This document shows positions 21,051 through 27,872 of a stretch of 33,711 nucleotides of DNA, in pieces. A program made the position numbers and the translations under genes. Under the pieces are notes generated by a model that worked only from the letters and a program-made list of their open reading frames with translations, did no database searches and was not told where the DNA came from. Each line of letters begins with the position of its first letter. The first letter of the stretch is position 1. The DNA comes from Thermoleophilia bacterium (GTDB lineage Bacteria > Actinomycetota > Thermoleophilia > Miltoncostaeales > Miltoncostaeaceae), in contig JALOLS010000021.1 in NCBI GenBank assembly GCA_025455865.1, positions 1-33,711 on the forward strand. Reading direction: 5' to 3'.

Positions 21051-21832
21051 CGGGCCGGGGCGGCGGAGGCAAGCCCGGCGGCCGCCGGCGGGGCGGCCAC
21101 GCTCTCGGGCAGCAGCAGGAGCGCCCCGGCCAGGAAGCCGATCGCGCCGCCCAGCGTCGCCAGGCTCGCGAGGCCGTCGTCCAGGGCCGCCCCGGTGGAC
21201 GGGAGCACCAGCGCCGCGGCCGCCGACACCGCGAAGAGCACCGATCCGGCCATGTTCGCCGCGCCGATCCGCCACTCCAGCACGTCCCCCCGGGCGCGCA
21301 GCCGCACCCGGCCCCCGCACGCCTCGGCCCACGCCACCCAGCTGGCGATCAGGAAGCAGGCCGAGCCGACGGCGTCCGGGGCCCAGACCAGCGCGTCCTC
21401 CTGGCGCGCCGACAGGCCCTGGGGGATCGCGAGGGCGGTGTTGACGTTGAAGAGCACGGTCCCGACGAGCTGGACGGCGGTGGCGAGCCAGTCCGCCCGC
21501 CGGGGCGCCCACGCCCAGCGCCGCCCCCCGCTCGTCCTGCCCGCGTTCAGCGCCTCGGCGAACTGCCCGGCCGCCGCGGTGGTGAAGAAGATCGACCCCG
21601 AGAAGTAGACGACGGCCGCGACGGCCGCATCGCCCCCCGCCAGGTCCACGCCGGCCCCGGCCGCGAACAGCGCGGAGCCGGCCGCGAAGAGCACCCCGAT
21701 CCACCAGGCCAGGCGCCGGGGCGCCCACCACCAGCGCTCGCCCGCCCCGGGGCGGCGCGCACGGGCGATGCGGCCGGCGCCACGCTTGCGATGGGCCCGG
21801 GAGGTCCACTCGATGCGGCCGGCCGGCCGCAC
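21047..21832 (-). CDS. Multi-pass membrane protein, YrhK-like (tentative)
   Basis: 261 residues from GTG 21832, which is 14 bases after the sulfurtransferase stop. After a basic N-terminus and WWWAPRRLAWWIGVLFAAGSALFAAGAG there are about five to six hydrophobic segments, including VVYFSGSIFFTTAAAGQFAEAL, LVGTVLFNVNTALA and MAGSVLFAVSAAAALVL. The repeated G-S/T-x-F-F/L patterns resemble YrhK-domain membrane proteins; I am not certain of the family. It overlaps the LuxR gene by four bases, so the two should be made together. Confidence 0.6.
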   Translation of the reverse strand: MRPAGRIEWTSRAHRKRGAGRIARARRPGAGERWWWAPRRLAWWIGVLFAAGSALFAAGAGVDLAGGDAAVAAVVYFSGSIFFTTAAAGQFAEALNAGRTSGGRRWAWAPRRADWLATAVQLVGTVLFNVNTALAIPQGLSARQEDALVWAPDAVGSACFLIASWVAWAEACGGRVRLRARGDVLEWRIGAANMAGSVLFAVSAAAALVLPSTGAALDDGLASLATLGGAIGFLAGALLLLPESVAAPPAAAGLASAAPAR

Positions 21833-21846
21833 GCCGGGCGACCGGG

Positions 21847-22686
21847 TCAGCGCTCCACGGGCACGCCGACCAGGCTCCCGTACTCGGTCCACGAGCCGTC
21901 GTAGTTGCGGACCCGGGGATAGCCGAGGAGCTCGTGCAGGACGAACCAGGTGTGGCTGGAGCGCTCGCCGATGCGGCAGTAGGCGATCACGTCGGTCTCC
22001 GGGCCGACGCCTGCGCCGGCGTACAGGGCCCGCAACTCCTCGTCGTCCTTGAACGTGCCGTCGTCGCGCGCCGCGATGGCCCAGGGCACGTTGCGCGCGC
22101 CGGGCACGTGCCCGGGCACCTGGGCCTGCTCCTGGGGCAGGTGGGGCGGCGCGAGCATCTCCCCGGTGAACTCCGCCGGGCTGCGCACGTCCACGAACAC
22201 GGTGCCGGGGGCGCCGACGGCGGCCAGGACGTCGTCGCGCCAGGCCCGGACCTCGGGGCGCTCGGGGCCGAGCGGCCCGGGATCGGCGGGCGCCACGTCG
22301 GTGTGGTCGGCGACCAGCGGGCGGCCCTCCATCTCCCACTTGCGGCGGCCGCCGTCCAGCAGCCGGACCCGGTCGAAGCCGCGCAGGCGGCAGATCCAGT
22401 AGGCGTGGGCGGCGAACCAGTTGTGGCTGCCCCCGTAGAGCACGACGGTGGTCTGGGGGCCCACGCCCGAGCGCGTGAGCAGGGCGATGAGCCGCTCACG
22501 CGAGATGAGGTCCCGCCGGGGGTGCTCGTGCAGGTCGTCGCGCCAGTGCCAGGCCACCGCGCCGGGGATGTGCCCGGCCTCGAATGCGGTCGCGTCCTCG
22601 TCGCACTCGACCAGGCGGCAGGCGGGGTCGTCCAGGTGCTCCACGACCCAGTCGGTGGCGACCAGGACCTCGTCGCGGCGGCTCAT
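21847..22686 (-). CDS. Thiosulfate/3-mercaptopyruvate sulfurtransferase (two rhodanese domains)
   Basis: 279 residues, the usual length of SseA-type enzymes. Domain 1 (about 5-125) is inactive: its active-site loop reads LYGGSHNW without Cys. Domain 2 (about 145-275) has the active loop YCRIGERSSHTW with catalytic Cys237, after the VDVRSPAEFTGE strand. It transfers sulfane sulfur from thiosulfate or mercaptopyruvate to cyanide or a thiol acceptor. The start ATG 22686 follows GGGAAGG; a TAGACT box lies 27 bases upstream. It heads the minus-strand unit with the membrane protein, LuxR and SHOCT genes, which hints at a link between sulfur chemistry and that regulator. Confidence 0.92.
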   Translation of the reverse strand: MSRRDEVLVATDWVVEHLDDPACRLVECDEDATAFEAGHIPGAVAWHWRDDLHEHPRRDLISRERLIALLTRSGVGPQTTVVLYGGSHNWFAAHAYWICRLRGFDRVRLLDGGRRKWEMEGRPLVADHTDVAPADPGPLGPERPEVRAWRDDVLAAVGAPGTVFVDVRSPAEFTGEMLAPPHLPQEQAQVPGHVPGARNVPWAIAARDDGTFKDDEELRALYAGAGVGPETDVIAYCRIGERSSHTWFVLHELLGYPRVRNYDGSWTEYGSLVGVPVER

Positions 22687-22713
22687 GCGTGCCTTCCCGT
22701 CGGGGGGAGCGCG

Positions 22714-22719
22714 AGTCTA
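22714..22719 (-). promoter_or_regulatory. -10 box (TAGACT) of the sulfurtransferase unit
   Basis: TAGACT on the minus strand with a 27-base gap to the ATG that includes GGGAAGG. This is a leadered, SD-led transcript, divergent from ccmE. Confidence 0.5.
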
Positions 22720-22795
22720 TCCCCGCGGTCTGCCGACCCGGGACCGGCCGTCGGGCAGGGCCGACCGTCATGCTCGCGGCGGGCGGGTCCGCTGG

Positions 22796-22801
22796 TAGCA
22801 T
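22796..22801 (+). promoter_or_regulatory. TANNNT -10 box for the ccm operon
   Basis: TAGCAT followed by ten bases and then ATG 22812. No SD is present; near-leaderless. Confidence 0.55.
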
Positions 22802-22811
22802 CGGTGACCGG

Positions 22812-23264
22812 ATGAGGCGCGCCCGATTCGCCATCGCTCTGAGCCTCGCCGCGGTGCTCGGCGGCTGGCTCGTGTGGACCAGCATCGGCGGCAGCCTGGA
22901 GACCTACTCCAGCCCGGCCGGGCTCCAGCGGACCGACGGCACGACCTACCGCCTCAACGGGCTGGTGGCCGCCGGCGCCCCCGTCGACGCCGCCGAGCGC
23001 GCACAGGGCCCCGACGGGCTGCGCTTCACGGTGGTGGACAAGAAGGACGCCGAGAGCCGGGTGACGGTGGTCTACCGCGGCTCGGTGCCCGACACCTTCC
23101 AGAGCGGCCGCGAGGTCGTGGTGACCGGCCACATGAGGGACGGGGTCTTCGAGGCCCGCCGCGGGTCCCTGGTGACGCTCTGCCCCTCGAAGTTCAAGGC
23201 CAAGCCCGGCGAGGAGCAGCAGCACCCGGCGAACGTCCCGAAGACGCCCGTCACGCCCACGTGA
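22812..23264 (+). CDS. ccmE: Cytochrome c maturation haem chaperone CcmE, CxxxF variant
   Basis: 150 residues, with an N-terminal membrane anchor (FAIALSLAAVLGGWLVW) and an OB-fold periplasmic domain (TTYRLNGLVAAG, LRFTVVDKKDAESRVTVVYRGSVPDTFQSGREVVVTGHM, VFEARRGSLVTLCPSKF). CcmE carries haem covalently between CcmC and CcmF. The classic haem site is H-x3-Y; a known variant has C-x3-Y. Here it is C124-P-S-K-F128, so the aromatic position is Phe. It is first in an operon with ccmF, with a GTGA overlap (23261-23264). Confidence 0.88.
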   Translation: MRRARFAIALSLAAVLGGWLVWTSIGGSLETYSSPAGLQRTDGTTYRLNGLVAAGAPVDAAERAQGPDGLRFTVVDKKDAESRVTVVYRGSVPDTFQSGREVVVTGHMRDGVFEARRGSLVTLCPSKFKAKPGEEQQHPANVPKTPVTPT

Positions 23265-25258
23265 GCCTGCTCGGCCGGGCGGCGCTGCTCCTGGCGTTCG
23301 CGGCGGCGATCTTCGCGGTGGCCGCCGCCCTGTGGTCGCGCCGGCCCGGCCAGCGCCGCTGGCAGGAGAGCGCCGAGCGGGCGGTCTACGGGGTCTTCGG
23401 CCTCATGTCGCTCGGCATGGGGGTCATGTGGGCGGGGCTGCTCAGCGGCGCCTTCGAGCTCCGCAACGTGGCCGACTACTCCTCGACCACCCTCGCCTGG
23501 CCCTTCCGCATCTCCGCGCTGTGGGGCAGCCAGGCGGGCTCGCTCCTGCTCTGGGCGTGGATGCTGTCGCTGTTCGCCGCCATCGCGGTGTTCACCAACC
23601 GCCGGCGCAACCGCGAGCTGATGCCGATCGTGGTCGCGGTGCTCATGGGCATCGCGGTCTTCTTCACCAGCGTGCTGTCGTTCGTGACCAGCCCGTTCGA
23701 GACCCTGGCCGTGGTGCCCGCGGAGGGGCGGGGGCTGAACCCCCTCCTGCAGAACGGCTACATGATGATCCACCCGCCCATGCTCTACGTGGGCTACGTC
23801 GGCCTGGCGGTGCCGTTCGCCTTCGCGATCGCCGCGCTGTGGACCCGGCGGCTGGACACCCAGTGGATCCAGAGCGTGCGCCGCTGGACCATCGTGGCGT
23901 GGCTCTTCCTGGGCCTCGGCATCCTGCTGGGCGGCCGCTGGGCCTATGAGGAGCTCGGCTGGGGCGGGTACTGGGCCTGGGACCCGGTGGAGAACGCGGC
24001 GTTCATGCCCTGGCTGGTGGCCACGGCGTTCCTGCACTCGGTCATGGTGCAGGAACGGCGGGGGATGCTGAAGGTCTGGAACATGGTGCTGGTCGTCCTG
24101 ACCTTCTCCCTGTGCCTGTTCGGCACGTTCCTGACCCGGTCCGGGGTGCTCTCATCGGTCCACGCCTTCGGCGAGTCGACCCTGGGCCCGTACTTCCTGG
24201 GGATGATCGTCGCCATCCTGGCGGGCTCGCTCGCGCTCATCATCAGCCGCCTGCCGGACCTGCGCAGCCAGAACTCGCTGGAGAGCTACATCTCCCGCGA
24301 GGCGGTTTTCCTCTACAACAACCTGCTGCTCGTCGGCCTGGCCTTCGCGGTCTTCTGGGGCACGATCTTCCCGATCCTCTCCGAGGCCGTGCGGGGCGAG
24401 CGGATCACCGTGGGGGTCGGGTTCTTCGACCAGGTGACGCTCCCCATCGGCCTCGCGCTGCTCGTCCTGACCGGCGTCGGCCCGATGATCTCGTGGCGCA
24501 AGGCGTCCGGCGCGCAGCTGCGCCGGCGCTTCGTGGGCCCCCTCATCGCCGCCGCGGTGGCGGTGCCGCTGGTGCTCGTGATCACCGGCGGGGCCGGCCA
24601 CTGGGCGGCCAACGCGGTCTTCGTGATCGGCGTGTTCACCCTGGCCTGCATCGTGAGCGAGCTCTGGCGGGGCACCCGGGTGCGTCACCAGCTCGGCGGG
24701 GTGTCCTGGCCCGGGGCGTTCCTCCAGCTCTTCGCCCGCAACCGGCGCCGCTACGGCGGCTACGTGGTGCACATCGGGGTGGTGGTGCTCATGGTCGGCA
24801 TCGCCGGCTCCAAGTCGTTCGCAAGCGAGGGCGACCTGGCCCTGCGCGACGGCCAGCGGGGCGAGGTGGCGGGCTACACCATCGTGAACGAGGGCGGCAG
24901 CCGCGGCTCGGACGAGCACAAGATGACCGTCGCGGTGCGGCTCGGGGTGTTCAAGGACGGCGAGCGGGTGGCCACCCTGGACCCGGCGGTCAACCTCTAC
25001 CGGGTCTCCCAGCAGCGGTCCACCGAGGTGGCGATCGCCAGCAAGTGGGACCGGGACATCTACGTGGTGCTCGTCGGCCTCACCGAGAGCCGGCTCGCGC
25101 GCATCGCGGTGTTCGTGAACCCGCTGGTCGGCTGGCTGTGGGCGGCCGGGCTCATCATCGCCCTGGGCGCCCTCATCGCCGTGTGGCCCGCGCCCCGCCC
25201 GGCGCTCGCCCCGGTGCCCGGCGCCGCCCGCTCGGGCGCCGCCGCGCGCGGGGACTGA
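23261..25258 (+). CDS. ccmF: Cytochrome c haem lyase subunit CcmF
   Basis: 665 residues with about 14 membrane segments. The haem-handling WWD motif WGGYWAWDPVE is at 234-244. Conserved HPP (MMIHPPMLY) and later external His residues (VVHIGVVV) are as in CcmF/CcsA-type haem transporters. It takes haem from CcmE and, with CcmH, attaches it to CxxCH sites of apocytochromes on the outer face of the membrane. GTG 23261 overlaps the ccmE stop, so the two are coupled. The C-terminal part (residues about 500-620) is the extracytoplasmic domain typical of long CcmF. Confidence 0.93.
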   Translation: MSLLGRAALLLAFAAAIFAVAAALWSRRPGQRRWQESAERAVYGVFGLMSLGMGVMWAGLLSGAFELRNVADYSSTTLAWPFRISALWGSQAGSLLLWAWMLSLFAAIAVFTNRRRNRELMPIVVAVLMGIAVFFTSVLSFVTSPFETLAVVPAEGRGLNPLLQNGYMMIHPPMLYVGYVGLAVPFAFAIAALWTRRLDTQWIQSVRRWTIVAWLFLGLGILLGGRWAYEELGWGGYWAWDPVENAAFMPWLVATAFLHSVMVQERRGMLKVWNMVLVVLTFSLCLFGTFLTRSGVLSSVHAFGESTLGPYFLGMIVAILAGSLALIISRLPDLRSQNSLESYISREAVFLYNNLLLVGLAFAVFWGTIFPILSEAVRGERITVGVGFFDQVTLPIGLALLVLTGVGPMISWRKASGAQLRRRFVGPLIAAAVAVPLVLVITGGAGHWAANAVFVIGVFTLACIVSELWRGTRVRHQLGGVSWPGAFLQLFARNRRRYGGYVVHIGVVVLMVGIAGSKSFASEGDLALRDGQRGEVAGYTIVNEGGSRGSDEHKMTVAVRLGVFKDGERVATLDPAVNLYRVSQQRSTEVAIASKWDRDIYVVLVGLTESRLARIAVFVNPLVGWLWAAGLIIALGALIAVWPAPRPALAPVPGAARSGAAARGD

Positions 25259-25268
25259 CCCCGCCGGC

Positions 25269-25580
25269 GTGGCCGTCCTGCTCGTCGTCCTGCTCGGGGT
25301 GGGCCTGGTGGCGCTGGTCGCCTGGCCGCTGCTCGCCCGCTCCGGCGCGGGCGACGGCTCCGTCGCGAGCCCGGCGGACATCGAGCGCCAGCGCGTGGAG
25401 GAGGACCTCGACCGCGCCCTCACCGCCATCCGCGAGATCGAGTTCGACCACCGGGCCGGCAACCTCTCGGATGAGGACTTCGCCGCGCTCGATCGCGAGG
25501 AGCGGGCGCGGGCGGTCGAGCTCATCCGCCGCCGCGACGCGCTGACCGAGCCCGGCAGCCCGCAGGGCGAGCCCGGGTGA
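25269..25580 (+). CDS. Short CcmI-like / membrane-anchored helical protein
   Basis: 103 residues. One N-terminal membrane helix (VLLVVLLGVGLVALVAWPLL) is followed by a charged helical stretch (EEDLDRALTAIREIEFDHRAGNLSDEDFAALDREERARAVELI). Length, helix and the RAL..REIEFD-x-GN-LS-x-EDF motif resemble the N-terminal part of CcmI, which holds apocytochromes for haem ligation. The TPR domain of full-length CcmI is absent. GTG 25269 is ten bases after the ccmF stop. It overlaps the next gene as GTGA (25577-25580). Confidence 0.75.
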   Translation: MAVLLVVLLGVGLVALVAWPLLARSGAGDGSVASPADIERQRVEEDLDRALTAIREIEFDHRAGNLSDEDFAALDREERARAVELIRRRDALTEPGSPQGEPG

Positions 25581-26563
25581 GGCGCGCGGCCAAGGGCCTG
25601 CTCGCCGGCCTCGCGGCCGCCGTGGCGGCCCTTGCGCTGGGCGGCTGCCAGGCGGAGCTGATCCAGGGCGTCCAGGTCAACGAGCGGGGGACCGGGGAGC
25701 TCACGCTCACCCTGCGCCTGGACCCCGACGCGCAGACCGCGATCAACCTGGACCGGCAGTTGCAGGACGAGACGTTCCTGGAGTTCCTGCGCCCGGACCT
25801 CGAGGGCTGGTCGGCCCCGGACGGGAGCGGGCGGGTCATCGGCGACCGCACCGAGGCGGACGGCACGCGGGTGTTCGAGACCCGCCGGTCGATCCTGTCC
25901 AGCCCCGACGACCTGCGCGACATCCTGAGCGAGGACCGGCCCATCGCCCCCATCGTCGAGGCGACCGGCGGGCTCTACCAGCTGCCCCCGCCCGCCGAGG
26001 ACGCCGGCGAGACCACCGCCACCGCGCCGGCCACCGCCCCGCTCACGGCGCTCCCGCCGGCGGTCACCACGACCCCCGCCCCCCGCGCGCGGGTCGCCCC
26101 GCAGTCGGTGCTGACCGACCTCAGCGCGATCGCGCCGCTGCAGGAGGTGCTGGTCCTGCGCTTCGAGGCCGCCCAGACCGGGCCGGACCGCGCGCCGGCG
26201 ACGTTCCGGATCGCGACCCGCGGGGGGGTGGGGGAGATCGGCGACGCCACCTGCTCCAGCCTGGCCTCGCGCCCGCCCACGATCGCCGACCGCCAGCTCC
26301 AGGACGGGCTGACCCTGCGGTATCGCTACCGCATGCCGTCGCCGGTCGAGTCGGCCTCGGACGGCGCCGAGCGGACGCGGGGACAGGTGGCCTGGTCGAT
26401 GCCCTACGGGCGGTGCGACCTGCTGGAGGCCTCCTCGGCGGGCGCATCGTCCACCGCGGCGGTGAACGGGCTCATCCTCGGGGGCGCGCTGGGGTTCATC
26501 CTGATCGTGCTCGGGCTGCGGGCGCTCTCCAAGCGCCGCCGCCGCCGCCGCACCCCCGTCTGA
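25577..26563 (+). CDS. Lipoprotein, LppM-like, with C-terminal membrane helix
   Basis: 328 residues. A signal peptide ends in the lipobox LGGC with Cys24. The ectodomain starts AELIQGVQVNERGTGELTLTLRLDPDA, the pattern of the LppM family of actinobacterial lipoproteins. It has a Thr/Pro/Ala-rich linker near 145-175 and ends with one membrane helix (LILGGALGFILIVLGLRAL) and an Arg-rich cytoplasmic tail. Tethered at both ends, it would sit on the outer face of the membrane. Function unknown. GTG 25577 overlaps the upstream stop, so it belongs to the ccm operon; whether it aids cytochrome maturation is not known. Confidence 0.8.
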   Translation: MRRAAKGLLAGLAAAVAALALGGCQAELIQGVQVNERGTGELTLTLRLDPDAQTAINLDRQLQDETFLEFLRPDLEGWSAPDGSGRVIGDRTEADGTRVFETRRSILSSPDDLRDILSEDRPIAPIVEATGGLYQLPPPAEDAGETTATAPATAPLTALPPAVTTTPAPRARVAPQSVLTDLSAIAPLQEVLVLRFEAAQTGPDRAPATFRIATRGGVGEIGDATCSSLASRPPTIADRQLQDGLTLRYRYRMPSPVESASDGAERTRGQVAWSMPYGRCDLLEASSAGASSTAAVNGLILGGALGFILIVLGLRALSKRRRRRRTPV

Positions 26564-26676
26564 GGGAAATCCTCACAGTTCCTCATCATGGGCGCCGCCG
26601 AGAGGCGGTGATCCCGCACTCGCGGCTCCTCTGGCGCCCCGGTTCGTCGATGGGGACCTTCGTCACGCGAAGCCCC
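26561..26676 (+). terminator. Cluster of hairpins after the ccm operon
   Basis: Three small perfect stems follow the lipoprotein gene: TGAGG-GAAAT-CCTCA starting at its stop codon (26561-26575), CCGCC-GAGA-GGCGG (26595-26608), and a longer one built from GGGG plus CTTCG and their complements (26652-26676). None has a T-run. Together they are a plausible end of the ccm transcript. No ORF that I would defend lies in 26564-26729. Confidence 0.45.
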
Positions 26677-26729
26677 TGCTCGGAGCGGCGAACGGCACGG
26701 AATCGGCACGGCCGGGGCACACGATGCCC

Positions 26730-26757
26730 TTGACCCGCCGACCCTCATCGGTATTCT
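26730..26757 (+). promoter_or_regulatory. Sigma-70-type promoter of the first M23 gene
   Basis: TTGACC (26730-26735), 16-base spacer, TATTCT (26752-26757). This is the best -35/-10 pair in the window. Transcription should start near 26764, giving a leader of about 107 bases. Confidence 0.7.
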
Positions 26758-26763
26758 GCGCCG

Positions 26764-26870
26764 CGTCCCGTCCTCCGAGGGGCACCCCACGACGCAGACC
26801 CGGCGTACTTGGGGTGACCTACAGCCCACTGGGAGCCCCCCAAAGGCCCTGCGGGCGGAAAGGAGAGAGG
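26764..26870 (+). promoter_or_regulatory. Structured 5' leader of the M23 gene, possible riboswitch
   Basis: The leader can form a perfect stem CACCCCA (26783-26789) with TGGGGTG (26810-26816), a CCCACTGGG hairpin and a GCCC-TGC-GGGC hairpin just before the SD AAGGAGAGAGG. GGGGCACCCC followed later by CTTGGGGTGA recalls part of the ydaO/c-di-AMP riboswitch, which controls cell-wall hydrolases in actinobacteria. The other hallmark block (CCGTCAGC) is not seen, so this is only a candidate. Confidence 0.35.
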
Positions 26871-27836
26871 ATTCACGACCGACCGCGCGCCCTGAGCGCA
26901 TCCGGCCGGCCGCTCCGCAGGATCGTGGGGCTGGTCGCTTTCGCGACGACCCTCAGCCTCGCGCCCAGTCTCGCCCTCTCGGTCCCCATGCCGAGCAGCG
27001 CCCCGGTGCTTCCCACCGCGGCGCCTCCGGAGGGCGCGGCGTTGCCTGCCACGGCCAGCAGCTCGCTCGTATCCACTCCCGGCACCACCACGCCGACCGC
27101 CCTGCGCACGCTGCGCCTGGGCTCCACCGGCACGGACGTCGCCGACCTCCAGCGCGTCCTGCGCTCCCGCGGCCTGCGGGTGTCCGTCGACGGCTCCTAC
27201 GGCGCCTCCACCCGGACCGCCGTCCGCTCCCTCCAGAAGCGCCTGCGCCTGCGCGCCACCGGGGTCGTCACCCCCGCGCTGCTCCGCCGCCTGGGCATCC
27301 AGGTGCGGACCGTCGCGAGCGGGACCGGCGCCGCTCCCGCGACCGATCCCGCGGCGGCCGTGCCGGCGCCGTCGGGGGCCGCCGTCGCCCCGGTCACCGG
27401 GCGCAGCGGCCAGTACCTCAAGGTCTTCCCGGTCAACGGCCGCAACACCTACACCGACGACTACGGCGCGCCGCGTGGGCAGGGCGCCCATGAGGGCAAC
27501 GACCTCATGGCGGCCCGGGGCACCCCGGTCGTCGCGGTGGCCGACGGGGTCATCGACCGGCTCACGCGGGTCGAGACCGGCCTGGGCGGCATCTGGATCT
27601 GGATGAGCGACCGCGCCGGCAACGAGTACTACTACGCGCACCTCGACACCATCTCGCCGGGCCTGCAGCCGGGCAGCCGGGTCGCGGTGGGTCAGCAGAT
27701 CGGCACCGTGGGCAACACCGGTGACGCGCGCTACGGCGCGCCGCACCTGCACTTCGAGATCCACCCGGGCGGCGGCGGGGCCATCAACCCCTACCGCGAG
27801 CTGCTGGCGGTGGATCCGGACGGCCCCACCCGGTAG
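26871..27836 (+). CDS. Exported peptidoglycan hydrolase: PG-binding domain plus M23 metallopeptidase
   Basis: 321 residues if it starts at ATT 26871. That codon is directly behind AAGGAGAGAGG at ideal spacing, and the residues that follow give a good signal peptide (RPLRRIVGLVAFATTLSLAPSLALS). No in-frame ATG, GTG or TTG lies near the SD; GTG 26814, GTG 26925 and ATG 26724 are poorer choices. A peptidoglycan-binding_1 domain is at about 78-140 (LRLGSTGTDVADLQRVLRSRGL). The M23 domain is from about 185 with zinc ligands His207 and Asp211 (HEGND) and HLHFE at 292-296. It should cut peptide cross-links in the wall. The next gene encodes another M23 protein, suggesting joint action in wall turnover. 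Confidence 0.82.
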   Translation: MHDRPRALSASGRPLRRIVGLVAFATTLSLAPSLALSVPMPSSAPVLPTAAPPEGAALPATASSSLVSTPGTTTPTALRTLRLGSTGTDVADLQRVLRSRGLRVSVDGSYGASTRTAVRSLQKRLRLRATGVVTPALLRRLGIQVRTVASGTGAAPATDPAAAVPAPSGAAVAPVTGRSGQYLKVFPVNGRNTYTDDYGAPRGQGAHEGNDLMAARGTPVVAVADGVIDRLTRVETGLGGIWIWMSDRAGNEYYYAHLDTISPGLQPGSRVAVGQQIGTVGNTGDARYGAPHLHFEIHPGGGGAINPYRELLAVDPDGPTR

Positions 27837-27857
27837 GGGTCGCCACCCGGACGGCGA

Positions 27858-27872
27858 ATGGTGCGCCCGTGA
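27858..27872 (+). CDS. Four-codon mini-ORF overlapping the second M23 start
   Basis: ATG GTG CGC CCG TGA, whose TGA overlaps GTG 27869 of the next gene (GTGA). No SD is seen. It may be chance, but it repeats the coupling seen at 3914 and 9007. Confidence 0.2.
   Translation: MVRP

Noticed and set aside
26724-26870. ATG 26724 or GTG 26814 as start of the first M23 gene
   Set aside because: ATG 26724 lies upstream of the -10 box and has no SD; GTG 26814 lies within the proposed leader stem and has no SD, and would put a long basic, Pro-rich stretch before the signal helix.
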